This document shows, one piece after another, positions 1 through 8,456 of a DNA stretch of 64,000 nucleotides. The notes under the pieces were generated by a model, which saw nothing but the letters and a program-made list of their open reading frames with translations, made no database searches and was not told the origin of the DNA. Origin of the DNA: AC-32 sp963788215 (GTDB lineage: Bacteria; Actinomycetota; Thermoleophilia; Gaiellales; Gaiellaceae); assembly GCA_963788215.1 (NCBI GenBank), contig CAWBFX010000010.1:930001-994000 (forward strand). The letters run 5' to 3'. Positions within the stretch are counted from its first letter, which is position 1, and the number at the start of each line of letters is the position of its first letter. A program made the position numbers and the translations under genes.

Positions 1-986
1 TGCGCCTCCGCGGCTGCCGGCAGCTCCGCGGGCGAGTCGGCCGCCTGCTCGAGCTTCGTCTCGAACTTGCCGAGGTGCTTCTCCGACTCGAGGAACTTCT
101 TCTGCGCGCGGTCGAGGTGCGTGCCGACGAGCTCGAAGTCCTCCTTGAACTTCCCGAACTCCGTCTGGAGCTGGGCGCAGTACGCCATCACTTCATGCGC
201 ATGCTGCTCGATCTGCAACCCCCTCAGGCCAAGCACGACGACCTGCAAGTACGCGGTCAGCGTGGTCGGCGACACGGGCAGGACGCGCTTCGTGTGTGCG
301 TACTCCAGGAGCGCGCCGGTCTTGCCGCAGGCGAGCTCGTAGTAGATCGCCTCCGACGGCAGGTACATGAAGGCGAAGTCGTAGGTGCCCTCGTCGGGCC
401 GGATGTACTTGCCCGCGATTGCGTCGACGTGCCCCTTGACGTCGCGCGCGAACAGCTTCTCGTGCTGCTGGCGCTCGATGTCGTTGTCCGCGGCGAGCAT
501 CCGCTCGAAGTTGTCGAGCGGGAACTTGGAGTCGATCGGGACGAGCCGATCGACCTTGATCACCGCGTCGACGCGCTCGCCGCCGGAGAAGCTGTACTGG
601 AGCGAGTACGCGGTCGGCGGGAGCCGGTCTGCGAGCAGCTGGCCGAGGAGGAGCTCGCCGAACCCGCCGCGCGCCTTCGGCGGACGCAGGATCTGCTGGA
701 GCTCGCCGAGGCCCTTCGCCTGCTCCGCGAGCAGCTCGGTCGCCTGGCCCACCGCGCCGAGCTTCTCGTGGATCGCGTTCGTCTGCTTGCTCGCGTGCTC
801 GAGGCGGCGGTCGACCTTCGTGTCGAGGTCGGCCAGCCGCCGGTCGACGGTCTCGTTCATCGTCCGCAGGCGGCCGTCCATCTCGGCGTTCCGAACCGTC
901 AGCAGCCGGTCGAGGACACGCGGCAGCCAGGCGGCGAGCGCAGCGCCGGCGGCGGCGACGACGAGTACGAGCAAGAGCGCGGTCAT
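1..986 (-). CDS. rmuC: DNA recombination protein RmuC, 3' end cut by window edge
   Basis: RmuC proteins have a restriction-endonuclease-like core and are linked to suppression of rearrangements at inverted repeats. About 328 codons are visible. The N-terminus has a hydrophobic anchor (LLLVLVVAAAGAALAAWL), then a heptad-rich coiled coil, then the conserved RmuC core: GGFGELLLGQLLADRLPP, VDAVIKVDRLVPIDSKFPL, DVKGHVDAIAGKYI and FAFMYLPSEAIYYE. The reading frame is intact and runs off base 1. The ATG at 984-986 starts just before the hydrophobic segment. A TAGGGT box lies 10 nt upstream on the minus strand. Family call is secure; the C-terminus is missing only because of the window edge. Confidence 0.93.
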   Translation of the reverse strand, partial: MTALLLVLVVAAAGAALAAWLPRVLDRLLTVRNAEMDGRLRTMNETVDRRLADLDTKVDRRLEHASKQTNAIHEKLGAVGQATELLAEQAKGLGELQQILRPPKARGGFGELLLGQLLADRLPPTAYSLQYSFSGGERVDAVIKVDRLVPIDSKFPLDNFERMLAADNDIERQQHEKLFARDVKGHVDAIAGKYIRPDEGTYDFAFMYLPSEAIYYELACGKTGALLEYAHTKRVLPVSPTTLTAYLQVVVLGLRGLQIEQHAHEVMAYCAQLQTEFGKFKEDFELVGTHLDRAQKKFLESEKHLGKFETKLEQAADSPAELPAAAEA

Positions 987-1070
987 GAGCCGACGAACCC
1001 TAGAGAGGGCGTCGGACGGCATGAGAGAGGGCGGCCGGAGCCGCCCTCGCAAAGCCGATTCGCGAACGGA

Positions 1071-1268
1071 TTACGGGTTGTTCGCCTGAGCCTCGTGCTC
1101 GGCGGCCCGCTGGCGCTCTTCCTGCGCCATCTCCTCGGCGCTTTCGGCGCGGTCGGACGCCATGCCCGCCTGCTCCTGGTGCATGCCTTCGCGCTTCATC
1201 GAGCTGTCGCCGGTCATGTCGCCCGCGGCCTGCTTCCCGCGGCCGAGCAGCTTGTCGAGCCAACTCAT
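1071..1268 (-). CDS. small CsbD-like stress-response protein
   Basis: A 65-residue hydrophilic protein beginning MSWLDKLLGRGKQAAGDMTG, rich in Ala, Glu, Gln and Met, without membrane segment or cysteine. The 'GKxKQxxGxxTGD' flavour and size recall CsbD-like general-stress proteins and other small disordered actinobacterial proteins; the assignment is by composition and is tentative. The start is fixed by an excellent Shine-Dalgarno, AAGGAGG, on the minus strand (complement of 1274-1280), which lies inside a 15-bp tandem duplication. An open frame extends upstream to 1613 but has arginine-rich shadow composition, so the internal ATG is preferred. Confidence 0.7.
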   Translation of the reverse strand: MSWLDKLLGRGKQAAGDMTGDSSMKREGMHQEQAGMASDRAESAEEMAQEERQRAAEHEAQANNP

Positions 1269-1272
1269 TGTG

Positions 1273-1304
1273 GCCTCCTTGAGGTTGGGCCTCCTTGAGG
1301 TTGT
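1273..1304. repeat. tandem 15-bp duplication carrying two Shine-Dalgarno copies
   Basis: GCCTCCTTGAGGTTG occurs at 1273-1287 and again at 1289-1303 (period 16). Each copy contains CCTCCTT, which is AAGGAGG on the minus strand. The proximal copy is the ribosome binding site of the small gene ending at 1268; the distal one is an extra copy 16 nt further upstream. Confidence 0.85.
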
Positions 1305-1447
1305 CTCGGGGAGTATTCCGAAACCGGGGCCAAAAACGCCAGATCCGGACAACCTTTCGGCCCTCCGGATCTGACGCGCAGAACCTAAAGCCTGCGGGCA
1401 CGCGCTGTCAAGGGACTTCGGATCGGCTGCTACCATCGCCGCGGGAG

Positions 1448-2167
1448 TTGGCGAAGAAGTCCCGCACCCCCGCGCCTCCAAGGAGTGTCCAGGCGCCTCA
1501 GCGTCGCTCCGAGCCGCGCCGGCAGCGCACGCCGGAACAGCGCCGGACACTCTGGATCTCAGGCGCCTTTGCCGCGAGCGGCGTGATCGCCGTGCTCGCG
1601 ATCGTGCTGGCATTTCAGTTCTCGGGCGGCAGCGACAAGAACACCGGCCGCGTCACGGGCGAGACGCCGAACGAGTCAAAGCTGATCGGGCTCCAGACCG
1701 GCCAGGCGCCCTGGAATCCCGGCCTCGACCATCTGACCGACCGGCTCAAGCCTGTCGGCGTGAGCGCCCTCGGCTCCGAGGGGACCGTCGAGCACATCCA
1801 CCAGCACCTCGACATCTTCGTCAACGGCAAGCACGTCACCGTCCCGGCGCTGATCGGGATCTACGACAGCCAGTACATCACCGAGCTGCACACGCACGAC
1901 ACGAGCGGCGTGATGCACGTCGAGTCGCCGACCAAGCGCAACTTCACGCTCGGCCAGTTCTTCGGCGTGTGGGGCGTCCGGCTCGACTCGAATTGCATCG
2001 GCGGCTACTGCAAGCCGAAGACTCCGTGGCGCGTCTACGTCAACGGCCTGAATCAGCCCGGGAACCCTGCCGAGCTCGTCCTGAAGAAGCACCAGGAGAT
2101 CGCGATGGTGATCGGCGACAAGCGCCCGAATCAGGTGCCCTCGACGTACAACTTCGGCGGTCTGTAG
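1448..2167 (+). CDS. membrane-anchored histidine-rich protein of unknown function
   Basis: About 239 residues if started at the TTG at 1448. A basic, proline-rich cytoplasmic tail of about 30 residues precedes one membrane helix (WISGAFAASGVIAVLAIVLAF), and the remaining 180 residues should be outside. The external domain holds the dense histidine motifs EHIHQHLDIFVNGKHVTVPA and ELHTHDTSGVMHVE, then a Cys pair (NCIGGYC). These look like a metal-binding site. I recall similar proteins in Actinobacteria but no established function. The start is uncertain: the open frame extends to 1295, no ATG or GTG lies close to the membrane segment, and the SD-like GGGAG abuts the TTG. Confidence 0.72.
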   Translation: MAKKSRTPAPPRSVQAPQRRSEPRRQRTPEQRRTLWISGAFAASGVIAVLAIVLAFQFSGGSDKNTGRVTGETPNESKLIGLQTGQAPWNPGLDHLTDRLKPVGVSALGSEGTVEHIHQHLDIFVNGKHVTVPALIGIYDSQYITELHTHDTSGVMHVESPTKRNFTLGQFFGVWGVRLDSNCIGGYCKPKTPWRVYVNGLNQPGNPAELVLKKHQEIAMVIGDKRPNQVPSTYNFGGL

Positions 2168-2172
2168 CGGGC

Positions 2173-2178
2173 TATCCT
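2173..2178 (+). promoter_or_regulatory. -10 element of tRNA-Leu
   Basis: TATCCT ends exactly 6 nt before the first base of mature tRNA-Leu. The same 6-7 nt geometry precedes many start codons in this window, so transcription may begin at or within a base of the mature tRNA 5' end. Confidence 0.5.
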
Positions 2179-2184
2179 GCCCCC

Positions 2185-2272
2185 GCCGGGGTGGCGAAAC
2201 TGGTCATACGCGCCTGACTTAAAATCAGGTGTCCCCACTGGGGGCGTAAGGGTTCGAGTCCCTTCCCCGGCA
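2185..2272 (+). tRNA. tRNA-Leu (anticodon TAA)
   Basis: The acceptor stem GCCGGGG pairs with CCCCGGC (2265-2271), with discriminator A at 2272. The anticodon stem CCTGA/TCAGG encloses the loop CTTAAAA, giving anticodon TAA, which reads UUA. A long variable arm (GTCCCCACTGGGGGC region) is typical of a class II tRNA, and GGTTCGAGTCC is the T-arm. CCA is not encoded. In a GC-rich genome UUA codons are rare, so this tRNA may limit genes that use them. Confidence 0.95.
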
Positions 2273-2303
2273 TAGAGGACTCGGCGATCCTCACGGCGCT
2301 AGG

Positions 2304-3303
2304 CTAAGCGCTCCCACTCGTCGTCAGGCGGATCCGCGGGTCGATCCACGCGTAGAGAATGTCCACCAACAGGTTTAGGGCGACGATCGCGAGCGCTGCG
2401 AAGATGACCACTCCCTGCAGCAACGTCAGGTCATAGCTGGTCACGGCGCGCAGCACTGTCTGACCGAGACCCGGCAGGTTGTAGACGCTCTCGATGAAGA
2501 TGGCGCCCCCGATCGCCAGGCCGATGTCCATGCCGACCATCGTCACGACCGGCAGCAGGGCGTTGCGGAGCACGTGCGAGCGCAGGACGCGTCCCTCGGG
2601 GGCGCCCTTCGCGCGGGCGGTGCGGACGAAATCCTCGTTGATCGTCTCCAACACGTTCGCCCGGATCATGCGAGCGTAGAGCGCGGCGAACAGGATCGCG
2701 AACGTGCACCACGGAAGGATCAGGTGGTACGCCCACTGCACCACGCCTCCCGGCTTGCCGGGCAGCGGGTTGAACGACGTCCGCGTAGCCGCCGATCGGC
2801 GTGTGGATCGGGAAGTTGCGGAGCTTGTAACCGAAGAAGTAGGAGAAGATCAGGCCGATCCAGACCGGGTGCGCGGAGATGCCGATCAGGACGAAGACCA
2901 TCCCCGCCCTGTCTAAGAGCGAGCGCGGCCGCAGCGCGGAGGAGATCCCGACGAGCAGCCCGATCATGAGCCCGAGGACGAGGCCGCCGAGAACGAGTGA
3001 GACCGTGACCGGCGCCGCCCGCCAGACCAGCCGATTGACCGACTGTCGCGTGATGAACGACGTGCCGAGCGAGCGGTCGAGCACGAGCCTCTTCAGGAAA
3101 TCGCCGTACTGGATGTACACCGGACGGTCGAGCCCGAGCTGCTCACGCACGGCTCGCATGCACTTCGGCGTCGCATGGATACCCCCACAGCGTTGGCGCT
3201 CCGGGTCGCTCGGTGTGAGGAAGAAGAGAACGTACGTGACGACGGTAACCCCGACGAGCACCGCCACCGACCAGAGCATTCGTTTGACCACGTATTCGAG
3301 CAC
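2304..3303 (-). CDS. DppB/OppB-type ABC transporter permease, frameshifted
   Basis: An inner-membrane permease of a dipeptide/oligopeptide importer. The first part has the family N-terminus (VVKRMLWSVAVLVGVTVVTY, then a LGLDRPVYIQY segment) and several helices. The second part, in another frame, has the EAA-loop region RTARAKGAPEGRVLRSHVLRNALLP and ends with DPRIRL. The frames switch near 2775-2780, between GGYAD and NPLPGKPGGVVQWAYH; removing one base restores a single protein of about 333 residues, normal for DppB. The start is GTG at 3301-3303, with GGGAAG upstream. No partner permease, ATPase or binding protein lies nearby, so this is either an orphan remnant or an assembly indel in a solitary gene. 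Confidence 0.85.
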
Positions 3304-3344
3304 GCCGCTTCCCAGTCGCTGCGGCGACCCTAACACCCACCTCC

Positions 3345-3350
3345 TAGACT
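3345..3350 (+). promoter_or_regulatory. -10 element TAGACT, likely leaderless glutamate dehydrogenase mRNA
   Basis: TAGACT ends 7 nt before the ATG at 3358, a spacing that would put the transcription start at or next to the start codon. A GGAG also abuts the ATG, so an SD-led transcript from further upstream cannot be excluded. Confidence 0.5.
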
Positions 3351-3357
3351 CCTGGAG

Positions 3358-4647
3358 ATGGCCGATGTCCAGGAGTTTTCACCCGAGCCGGGTCAGCTCG
3401 AGTGGGAGACGCCGCTCTACCGCACCGCGCTGGCGCAGTACGAGCAGGCGCTTCCGCACGCGAACGTCGAGGAGCTCGTCGCCGAGCGCTTGCGCTACCC
3501 GGAGCGCGCGCTCGTCGTCAGCGTCCCGGTCAAGCTCGACTCCGGCCGCTGGACGGTCTTCCCGGGCTACCGCGTGCAGCACTCGACGGTGCTCGGGCCG
3601 ACGAAGGGAGGCGTCCGCTACGACGCCGAGGTCACGCTCGGCGAATGCGCCGCGCTCGCGATGTGGATGACGTGGAAGTGCGCGCTCTTGCGGTTGCCCT
3701 ACGGCGGCGCGAAGGGCGGTGTTCGGTGTAGCCCGCGCGAGCTCTCGCCGGACGAGCTGCAGAAGATCACGCGCCGCTTCACCTCGGAGCTCTTGCCGAT
3801 CATCGGCCCGCAGGAGGACATCCCCGCGCCGGACATGGCCACGAACGAGCAGACGATGGCCTGGATGATGGACACGTACTCGATGCAGGTCGGCCACGCG
3901 GTACCCGAGATCGTGACCGGCAAGCCGATCTCGCTCGGCGGCTCGCTCTTCCGCCAGGAGGCGACAGGGGCCGGGGTCGTGATGGTCGTCGTGCGCGCCT
4001 GCCAGCGCCTTGGCTGGAACCTCGCCGAGCAGCGCTGCGTCGTCCAGGGCTTCGGCAACGTCGGCGGGGTCGCGGCGGCCGAGCTGCACGACCGCGGAGC
4101 GCGCGTGGTCGCCGTGTCGGATGTCTCCGGGGGCGTCCACGACGAAGGCGGGCTCGACGTGCAGGCCCTCAGGCAGTTCGCCGCCGAGCGCGGCTCGCTC
4201 GAGGAGTTCCGCGACTGCGAGCGGGTCACCAACGAGGAGCTGCTCGAGCTTCCGTGCGACATCCTCGTCCTCGCAGCGCGCGAGGATCAGCTCACGGGCG
4301 AGAACGCCGGCCGCGTCCAGGCGAAGATGATCGCGGAGGGCGCCAACGGGCCGACCTCGCTCGAGGCGGACGCGATACTCGGCGAACGCGGTGTCGTCAT
4401 CCTGCCGGACGTCCTTACGAACGCCGGCGGGGTCACCGTCTCGTACTTCGAGTGGGTGCAGGACCTGGGGCGCCTCTTCTGGGACCGCGCGGAGATCCGT
4501 GCCAAGCTCGCCGACCAGCTCGGCGACGCCTTCGACCGCGTCTGGCGGCTTTCCGAGCAGCAAGGGCTGTCGCTGCGGAGCGCGGCCCTCGTCGCCGGGA
4601 TCCGCGAGGTCGCGGGGGCCCTCACTCTGCGAGGGATTTATCCGTGA
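3358..4647 (+). CDS. gdhA: Glu/Leu/Phe/Val dehydrogenase family, NAD(P)-glutamate dehydrogenase
   Basis: Reversible oxidative deamination of glutamate to 2-oxoglutarate and ammonium in the cytoplasm. The 429 residues are full length for hexameric GDH. Visible motifs are the substrate-binding VLGPTKGGVRYDAEV (about residue 80), the catalytic lysine region LPYGGAKGGVR (about 115), APDMATNEQTM (about 160), the Rossmann motif GFGNVGGVAA (about 225) and the C-terminal EGANGPTS and LPDVLTNAGGVTVSYFEW. Leucine or valine specificity cannot be excluded from sequence alone, but APDM and full-length GDH architecture favour glutamate. The downstream CBS gene overlaps by 4 nt (GTGA), so the pair is probably co-translated. 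Confidence 0.92.
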   Translation: MADVQEFSPEPGQLEWETPLYRTALAQYEQALPHANVEELVAERLRYPERALVVSVPVKLDSGRWTVFPGYRVQHSTVLGPTKGGVRYDAEVTLGECAALAMWMTWKCALLRLPYGGAKGGVRCSPRELSPDELQKITRRFTSELLPIIGPQEDIPAPDMATNEQTMAWMMDTYSMQVGHAVPEIVTGKPISLGGSLFRQEATGAGVVMVVVRACQRLGWNLAEQRCVVQGFGNVGGVAAAELHDRGARVVAVSDVSGGVHDEGGLDVQALRQFAAERGSLEEFRDCERVTNEELLELPCDILVLAAREDQLTGENAGRVQAKMIAEGANGPTSLEADAILGERGVVILPDVLTNAGGVTVSYFEWVQDLGRLFWDRAEIRAKLADQLGDAFDRVWRLSEQQGLSLRSAALVAGIREVAGALTLRGIYP

Positions 4648-5075
4648 GCGGTCGCGTCCGCGACGCGATGATCCCCGAGCCCCAGACGATCGAGGCCTCC
4701 GCCTCGGCGCAGGAAGCCGGCGAACACCTGCGCGAGCCCGGGGTGCGGGCGGTCTACGTCTGCGACGACGGACGCTTCGTCGGCGTGATCACGCGCAAGA
4801 CGCTGGTCGGCGAGATCGTCGCTGCCGGCCGCGACCCCCGCGAGACGCGAGCAGGCGAGATCGCCGAGCCGCCGCACTGGACGCTCGACTCCGAGCTGCC
4901 GCTCGACGAGGCGTTCCGCTTCCTCGAGGAGCACGACGCCGAACGGGTCCCGGTGGTCGACGACGACCGCCTGGTCGGAGTTCTTTCGCGCAGCGTCCTC
5001 CAGCGCCGGCTCGCCGAGGACGACCCGCCGCCTCCGCTCGAAGAGCTAGGTAAAGTTCCGAGCAGGCAAGGATAG
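4644..5075 (+). CDS. CBS-domain pair protein
   Basis: 143 residues made almost entirely of two CBS motifs: RDAMIPEPQTIEAS...AVYVCDDGRFVGVITRKTL and then AGEIAEPPHWTLDSEL...RVPVVDDDRLVGVLSRSVL. CBS pairs bind adenine nucleotides or related ligands and regulate partner proteins. The GTG start at 4644 overlaps the dehydrogenase TGA as GTGA, so translational coupling suggests a role near nitrogen or energy sensing (inference). The longer open frame upstream is a shadow of the dehydrogenase gene. Confidence 0.85.
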   Translation: MSGRVRDAMIPEPQTIEASASAQEAGEHLREPGVRAVYVCDDGRFVGVITRKTLVGEIVAAGRDPRETRAGEIAEPPHWTLDSELPLDEAFRFLEEHDAERVPVVDDDRLVGVLSRSVLQRRLAEDDPPPPLEELGKVPSRQG

Positions 5076-5123
5076 CTATTGGGCTGACTGAGGACGCGGC
5101 CTCGGGCGGGCAGCGCGGCCCCG

Positions 5124-5136
5124 GCGGCACAGCCGC
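5124..5136. terminator. weak hairpin between convergent genes
   Basis: GCGGC-ACA-GCCGC followed by TATTT on the plus strand, in the 78-bp gap between the CBS gene and the convergent Ppx/GppA gene. Short stem, so only a possible terminator. Confidence 0.35.
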
Positions 5137-5153
5137 TATTTCGTCAAGCCCTC

Positions 5154-6074
5154 CTAGCAGCAGGTATAGGCGCCGGGCGGGGCGTCGCCTTCTTGCGGTT
5201 CCGGCAGCGCGGCCGCTTCAAGGGCGACGCCGTGAAGAATGTCTCGCTCGCTCGCCTCGAGCCCGTCGAGGCCGTAGCGGTCGAGGACCTCGCGCACGAT
5301 CAGCGCGCCCGCGACGATCACCGGAGCGCGCTCGGGCTCCAGGCCGGGAAGCTCGCGGCGCTCGGCGAGTGGGAGGGAGGCCAGCCGCTCGAGCTGGCGC
5401 TCGACGGACTCGCGCGAGAGGCGGAAGCCGTGGATCCGCTCGGGGTCGTACTCGCCGAGCTCGAGCGCGGCCAGGCTCGTGACCGTGCCGGCGACGCCGA
5501 TCGCGTCGCGCGGGCTCCAGTCCGGTAGCGCCTCGCGCACAGCCCGCGCGGCCGCGTCGAGCTCCTCGCGGGCAGGCGGGTCAGAGCGCAGGTGCCGCTC
5601 CGTCAGCCGGACGCAGCCGAGATCGAGGCTGACGCGGTCGTGAGCGGTGATCAGCTCGGTGGAGCCGCCGCCGACGTCGAGCACGACCGTCTCGTCGCCG
5701 ACTGCGCCTCCGTTCGCGACACCCCGCCGCGTCAGCTCCGCCTCTTCCTCGCCGGAGAGCAGCCGCGTCGTGAAGCCGTAGCTCCACTCGATCTCGCCCA
5801 GGAACGCCTCGCCGTTCTCGGCGTCGCGGACGGCGCTCGTCCCGATCGTGAGCACGCGCTCGGCGCCGAGCCGCTCCACCTCGCGCCGGTACTCGGAGAG
5901 CACGTTCCGCACCCGCGCGACCGGGAGCGGCAGGAGCTTGCGGCGCTCGTCGACGCCCTCGCCGAGCCGCGTGATCTGCGAGCGGCGTGCGACTTCCTCG
6001 ACCCGCCCGTCGTCCACGTCGGCGACCAGCAGACGGGTCGAGTTGGTGCCCAGGTCGACTGCCGCGACGCGCAT
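5154..6074 (-). CDS. ppx: Ppx/GppA-family exopolyphosphatase / pppGpp phosphohydrolase
   Basis: Releases phosphate from polyphosphate ends or converts pppGpp to ppGpp. The 306 residues match the short two-domain actinobacterial form. ASKHA-fold motifs: MRVAAVDLGTNSTRLLVADV (phosphate 1), IGTSAVRDAEN, the catalytic-glutamate region SGEEEAELT (about residue 120), DVGGGSTELI (phosphate 2, about 142) and GVAGTVTSLAALELG. Which substrate is used cannot be told from sequence. The ATG at 6072-6074 is followed by the conserved N-terminus; on the minus strand TAGCCT ends exactly 6 nt before it and there is no SD, implying a leaderless message. Confidence 0.92.
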   Translation of the reverse strand: MRVAAVDLGTNSTRLLVADVDDGRVEEVARRSQITRLGEGVDERRKLLPLPVARVRNVLSEYRREVERLGAERVLTIGTSAVRDAENGEAFLGEIEWSYGFTTRLLSGEEEAELTRRGVANGGAVGDETVVLDVGGGSTELITAHDRVSLDLGCVRLTERHLRSDPPAREELDAAARAVREALPDWSPRDAIGVAGTVTSLAALELGEYDPERIHGFRLSRESVERQLERLASLPLAERRELPGLEPERAPVIVAGALIVREVLDRYGLDGLEASERDILHGVALEAAALPEPQEGDAPPGAYTCC

Positions 6075-6080
6075 GTTCCA

Positions 6081-6086
6081 AGGCTA
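6081..6086 (-). promoter_or_regulatory. -10 element TAGCCT of the ppx gene
   Basis: On the minus strand TAGCCT is followed by TGGAAC and then the ATG, so the predicted transcription start coincides with the start codon. Confidence 0.55.
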
Positions 6087-6165
6087 GCCATGCGCTCCCA
6101 TGCGGCCCGCGACACGGGGTGGAGGAGACGGCGCCTTTCGCTTTGCTCCTGACCCTTTGATTCGC

Positions 6166-6194
6166 TTGACCGTATGACTTCAGAAGCGTAAGGT
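6166..6194 (+). promoter_or_regulatory. promoter of the MMPL transporter
   Basis: TTGACC (6166-6171) and TAAGGT (6189-6194) are separated by exactly 17 bp, a good housekeeping-type match. The transcript would have a leader of roughly 25-30 nt containing the strong SD AGGAGGGG at 6216-6223, in contrast to the many leaderless genes here. Confidence 0.6.
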
Positions 6195-6226
6195 CGCGGT
6201 GGGGGGCAAGCAGATAGGAGGGGCAA

Positions 6227-8446
6227 ATGTCCGTCTCCGCTCAACGGGAGAATCTCGCGGCTCGGGTAGGCCGGTGGAGCGCACGACATTGGAAGAAAGC
6301 CGTCTTCGGCTGGCTGGCGTTCGTCGTGGTGGCGTTCGCGATCGGCGGGATCGTCGGGACGAAGTCGCTTTCCCTCACCGCGGCCGGCCCCGGTGAGTCG
6401 GGAGATGCTCAACGGATCCTGAACAACGGGTTCAAGCAGCCGGCGAAGGAGCTCGTGCTCGTGCAGAGCGCATCCGCGGTCGCCTCGAGCGCACAGTTCC
6501 GCGCCGTCGTGCGAGACGTGGTGCGGAGACTCGAGGCACAGCCGAACGCGAAGAACGTCGACTCTCCGTTCGCATCGGCGAGCGGCGGCAAGGTGTCGGC
6601 CGACGGGCACTCCGCGCTGGTCGAGTTCGACGTCCGCGGCAAGCTCGAGGACGCGGCGGACAAGGTGGGCCCGATCGAGGCGACGCTCGCGCAGGCCGAG
6701 CGCGCAAATCCGCAGTTCACGATCGCCGAGTTCGGCGACGGCAGTGCCAACAAGGCGATCAGCGACCAGTTCGGCAAGGACCTGCTGAAGGCGGGAGCGC
6801 TCTCGCTGCCCGTGACGCTGGGGATCCTGCTGCTGACCTTCGGCGCGCTCGTGGCAGCCGGGATTCCGCTGCTGCTTGCGTTGACCTCGGTGTTCGCGGC
6901 GCTCGGGCTGCTGGCCATACCGAGCCACGTGCTGCCGATGGACGATGCCGTGAACGCGGTCGTGCTCCTGATCGGCCTCGCGGTCGGCGTCGACTACTCG
7001 ATGTTCTACCTCAAGCGGGCCCGTGAGGAACGCGCGGCGGGACGGACGGAGTGCGCCTCGATCGAGGCAGCAGCGGCGACATCTGGCCGCTCGGTCCTGA
7101 TCTCGGGCGTCACGGTGATGGTGGCGATGTCGGCCATGTTCATCAGCGGCGACGCGACCTTCAGCAGCTTCGCGGCGGCGACGATCCTTGTCGTTGCCGT
7201 GTCGGTGATCGGCTCGCTGACGGTCCTGCCGGCCCTGCTCTCGAAGCTCGGCGACCGCGTGAACAAGGGCAAGGTCCCGGGCCTGCGCAGCCCAGACCAG
7301 CGCGTGGGCGAGAGCCGTTTCTGGAGCGCCGTCATCGGACCCGTGCTCCGGCGGCCGCTCCTGTGGGGAGGCCTCGCGGCCGCCTTGCTGGTCGCAATCG
7401 CCCTGCCGGCAGTCCGTCTACACACGACGCAGGGCAGCACGGAGTCGTATCCGCGCTCGCTCAAGGTCATCCAGTCCTACGACAAGATCCAGGCAGCATT
7501 TCCCGGCGACGCGACCGCCGCGCAGGTCGTCGTCGAGGCAAGCGATGTCCGCTCGGCCCAGGTGCAGGGCGCAATTGCCGACCTGAAACGCAGGTCGCTC
7601 GCGAGCGGCAAGCTGTTCACGCCGATCGAGGTCCATGTGAATCCCGATCGCACCGTCGCGCTGATCTCGGTCCCGATCGCCGGCAACGGCACCAACTCCG
7701 CCTCGAAGTCCTCGGTGCACACGCTGCGCGACGACATCGTCCCCGCGACGGTCGGGAGGCTTCCCGACGCGACGGCGGAAGTCGGCGGAATGACGGCGCA
7801 ATCGATCGACTTCGAGCAGCAGTTCAGGGAGAGGACGCCGTTCGTGTTCGCCTTCGTCTTCCTCCTGACCTTCGTGTTGATGCTGCTCGCGTTCCGCTCG
7901 GTCGTGATCGCGGCCAAGGCGATCGTGCTCAACGGTCTCTCGGTCGCCGCCGCCTATGGAGTCCTGGTGCTCGTCTTCCAGGACGGCATCGGACGCGGAT
8001 TGATCGGAGCCGGTTCAGGCGGCATCGAGTCGTTCATGCCGATGTTCCTCTTCGTGATCCTGTTCGGGCTCTCGATGGACTACCACGTCTTCGTCCTCAG
8101 CCGGATCCGGGAGGGGGTCGACCACGGCATGTCGACCGACAAGGCGATCGAGCACGGGATCAAGAACACCGCAGGGGTCGTGACCAGCGCGGCGATCGTG
8201 ATGGTGCTCGTGTTCTCGGTGTTCATCACCCTGTCGTTCGACCTGCTGAAGCAGTTCGGCCTCGGCTTGGCCGTGGCCGTGTTGATCGACGCCACGATCA
8301 TCCGCGGGGTCTTGCTCCCGGCGAGCATGAAGCTGCTCGGCGAGTGGAACTGGTACCTGCCCACCTGGCTCGAGTGGCTGCCGCACGTGGCCGTGGTGAG
8401 CGAGACCGAGCCGGTCCCCGAGGCGCCTGCGATACCGGCCGCGTAG
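6227..8446 (+). CDS. MMPL/RND-family transporter
   Basis: Proton-driven transporter of the MMPL branch of the RND superfamily, exporting lipids, siderophores or drugs. The 739 residues fall into two repeats: a membrane helix near residue 25 (AVFGWLAFVVVAFAIGGIVGT), a large external loop, then five helices that include GLAVGVDYSMFYLKRAREE (about 245); the pattern repeats with GLSMDYHVFVLSRIREGVDHG (about 620). GxxxDY and the equivalent LSMDYH are the family proton-relay signatures. It has its own promoter and a strong SD, and faces an MFS drug exporter across two hairpins. The substrate is not deducible. Confidence 0.92.
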   Translation: MSVSAQRENLAARVGRWSARHWKKAVFGWLAFVVVAFAIGGIVGTKSLSLTAAGPGESGDAQRILNNGFKQPAKELVLVQSASAVASSAQFRAVVRDVVRRLEAQPNAKNVDSPFASASGGKVSADGHSALVEFDVRGKLEDAADKVGPIEATLAQAERANPQFTIAEFGDGSANKAISDQFGKDLLKAGALSLPVTLGILLLTFGALVAAGIPLLLALTSVFAALGLLAIPSHVLPMDDAVNAVVLLIGLAVGVDYSMFYLKRAREERAAGRTECASIEAAAATSGRSVLISGVTVMVAMSAMFISGDATFSSFAAATILVVAVSVIGSLTVLPALLSKLGDRVNKGKVPGLRSPDQRVGESRFWSAVIGPVLRRPLLWGGLAAALLVAIALPAVRLHTTQGSTESYPRSLKVIQSYDKIQAAFPGDATAAQVVVEASDVRSAQVQGAIADLKRRSLASGKLFTPIEVHVNPDRTVALISVPIAGNGTNSASKSSVHTLRDDIVPATVGRLPDATAEVGGMTAQSIDFEQQFRERTPFVFAFVFLLTFVLMLLAFRSVVIAAKAIVLNGLSVAAAYGVLVLVFQDGIGRGLIGAGSGGIESFMPMFLFVILFGLSMDYHVFVLSRIREGVDHGMSTDKAIEHGIKNTAGVVTSAAIVMVLVFSVFITLSFDLLKQFGLGLAVAVLIDATIIRGVLLPASMKLLGEWNWYLPTWLEWLPHVAVVSETEPVPEAPAIPAA

Positions 8447-8456
8447 ATACAGAGAA

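Noticed and set aside
75..1298. 407-residue plus-strand ORF and other very long plus-strand frames over minus-strand genes
   Set aside because: Arg/Glu/Leu-rich shadow composition; the minus strand encodes RmuC with clear motifs. The same applies to long mirror frames over trp genes and over 22159-23967.
2304..3303. A complete peptide-uptake operon
   Set aside because: Only one frameshifted permease is present; no binding protein, second permease or ATPase lies on either side.
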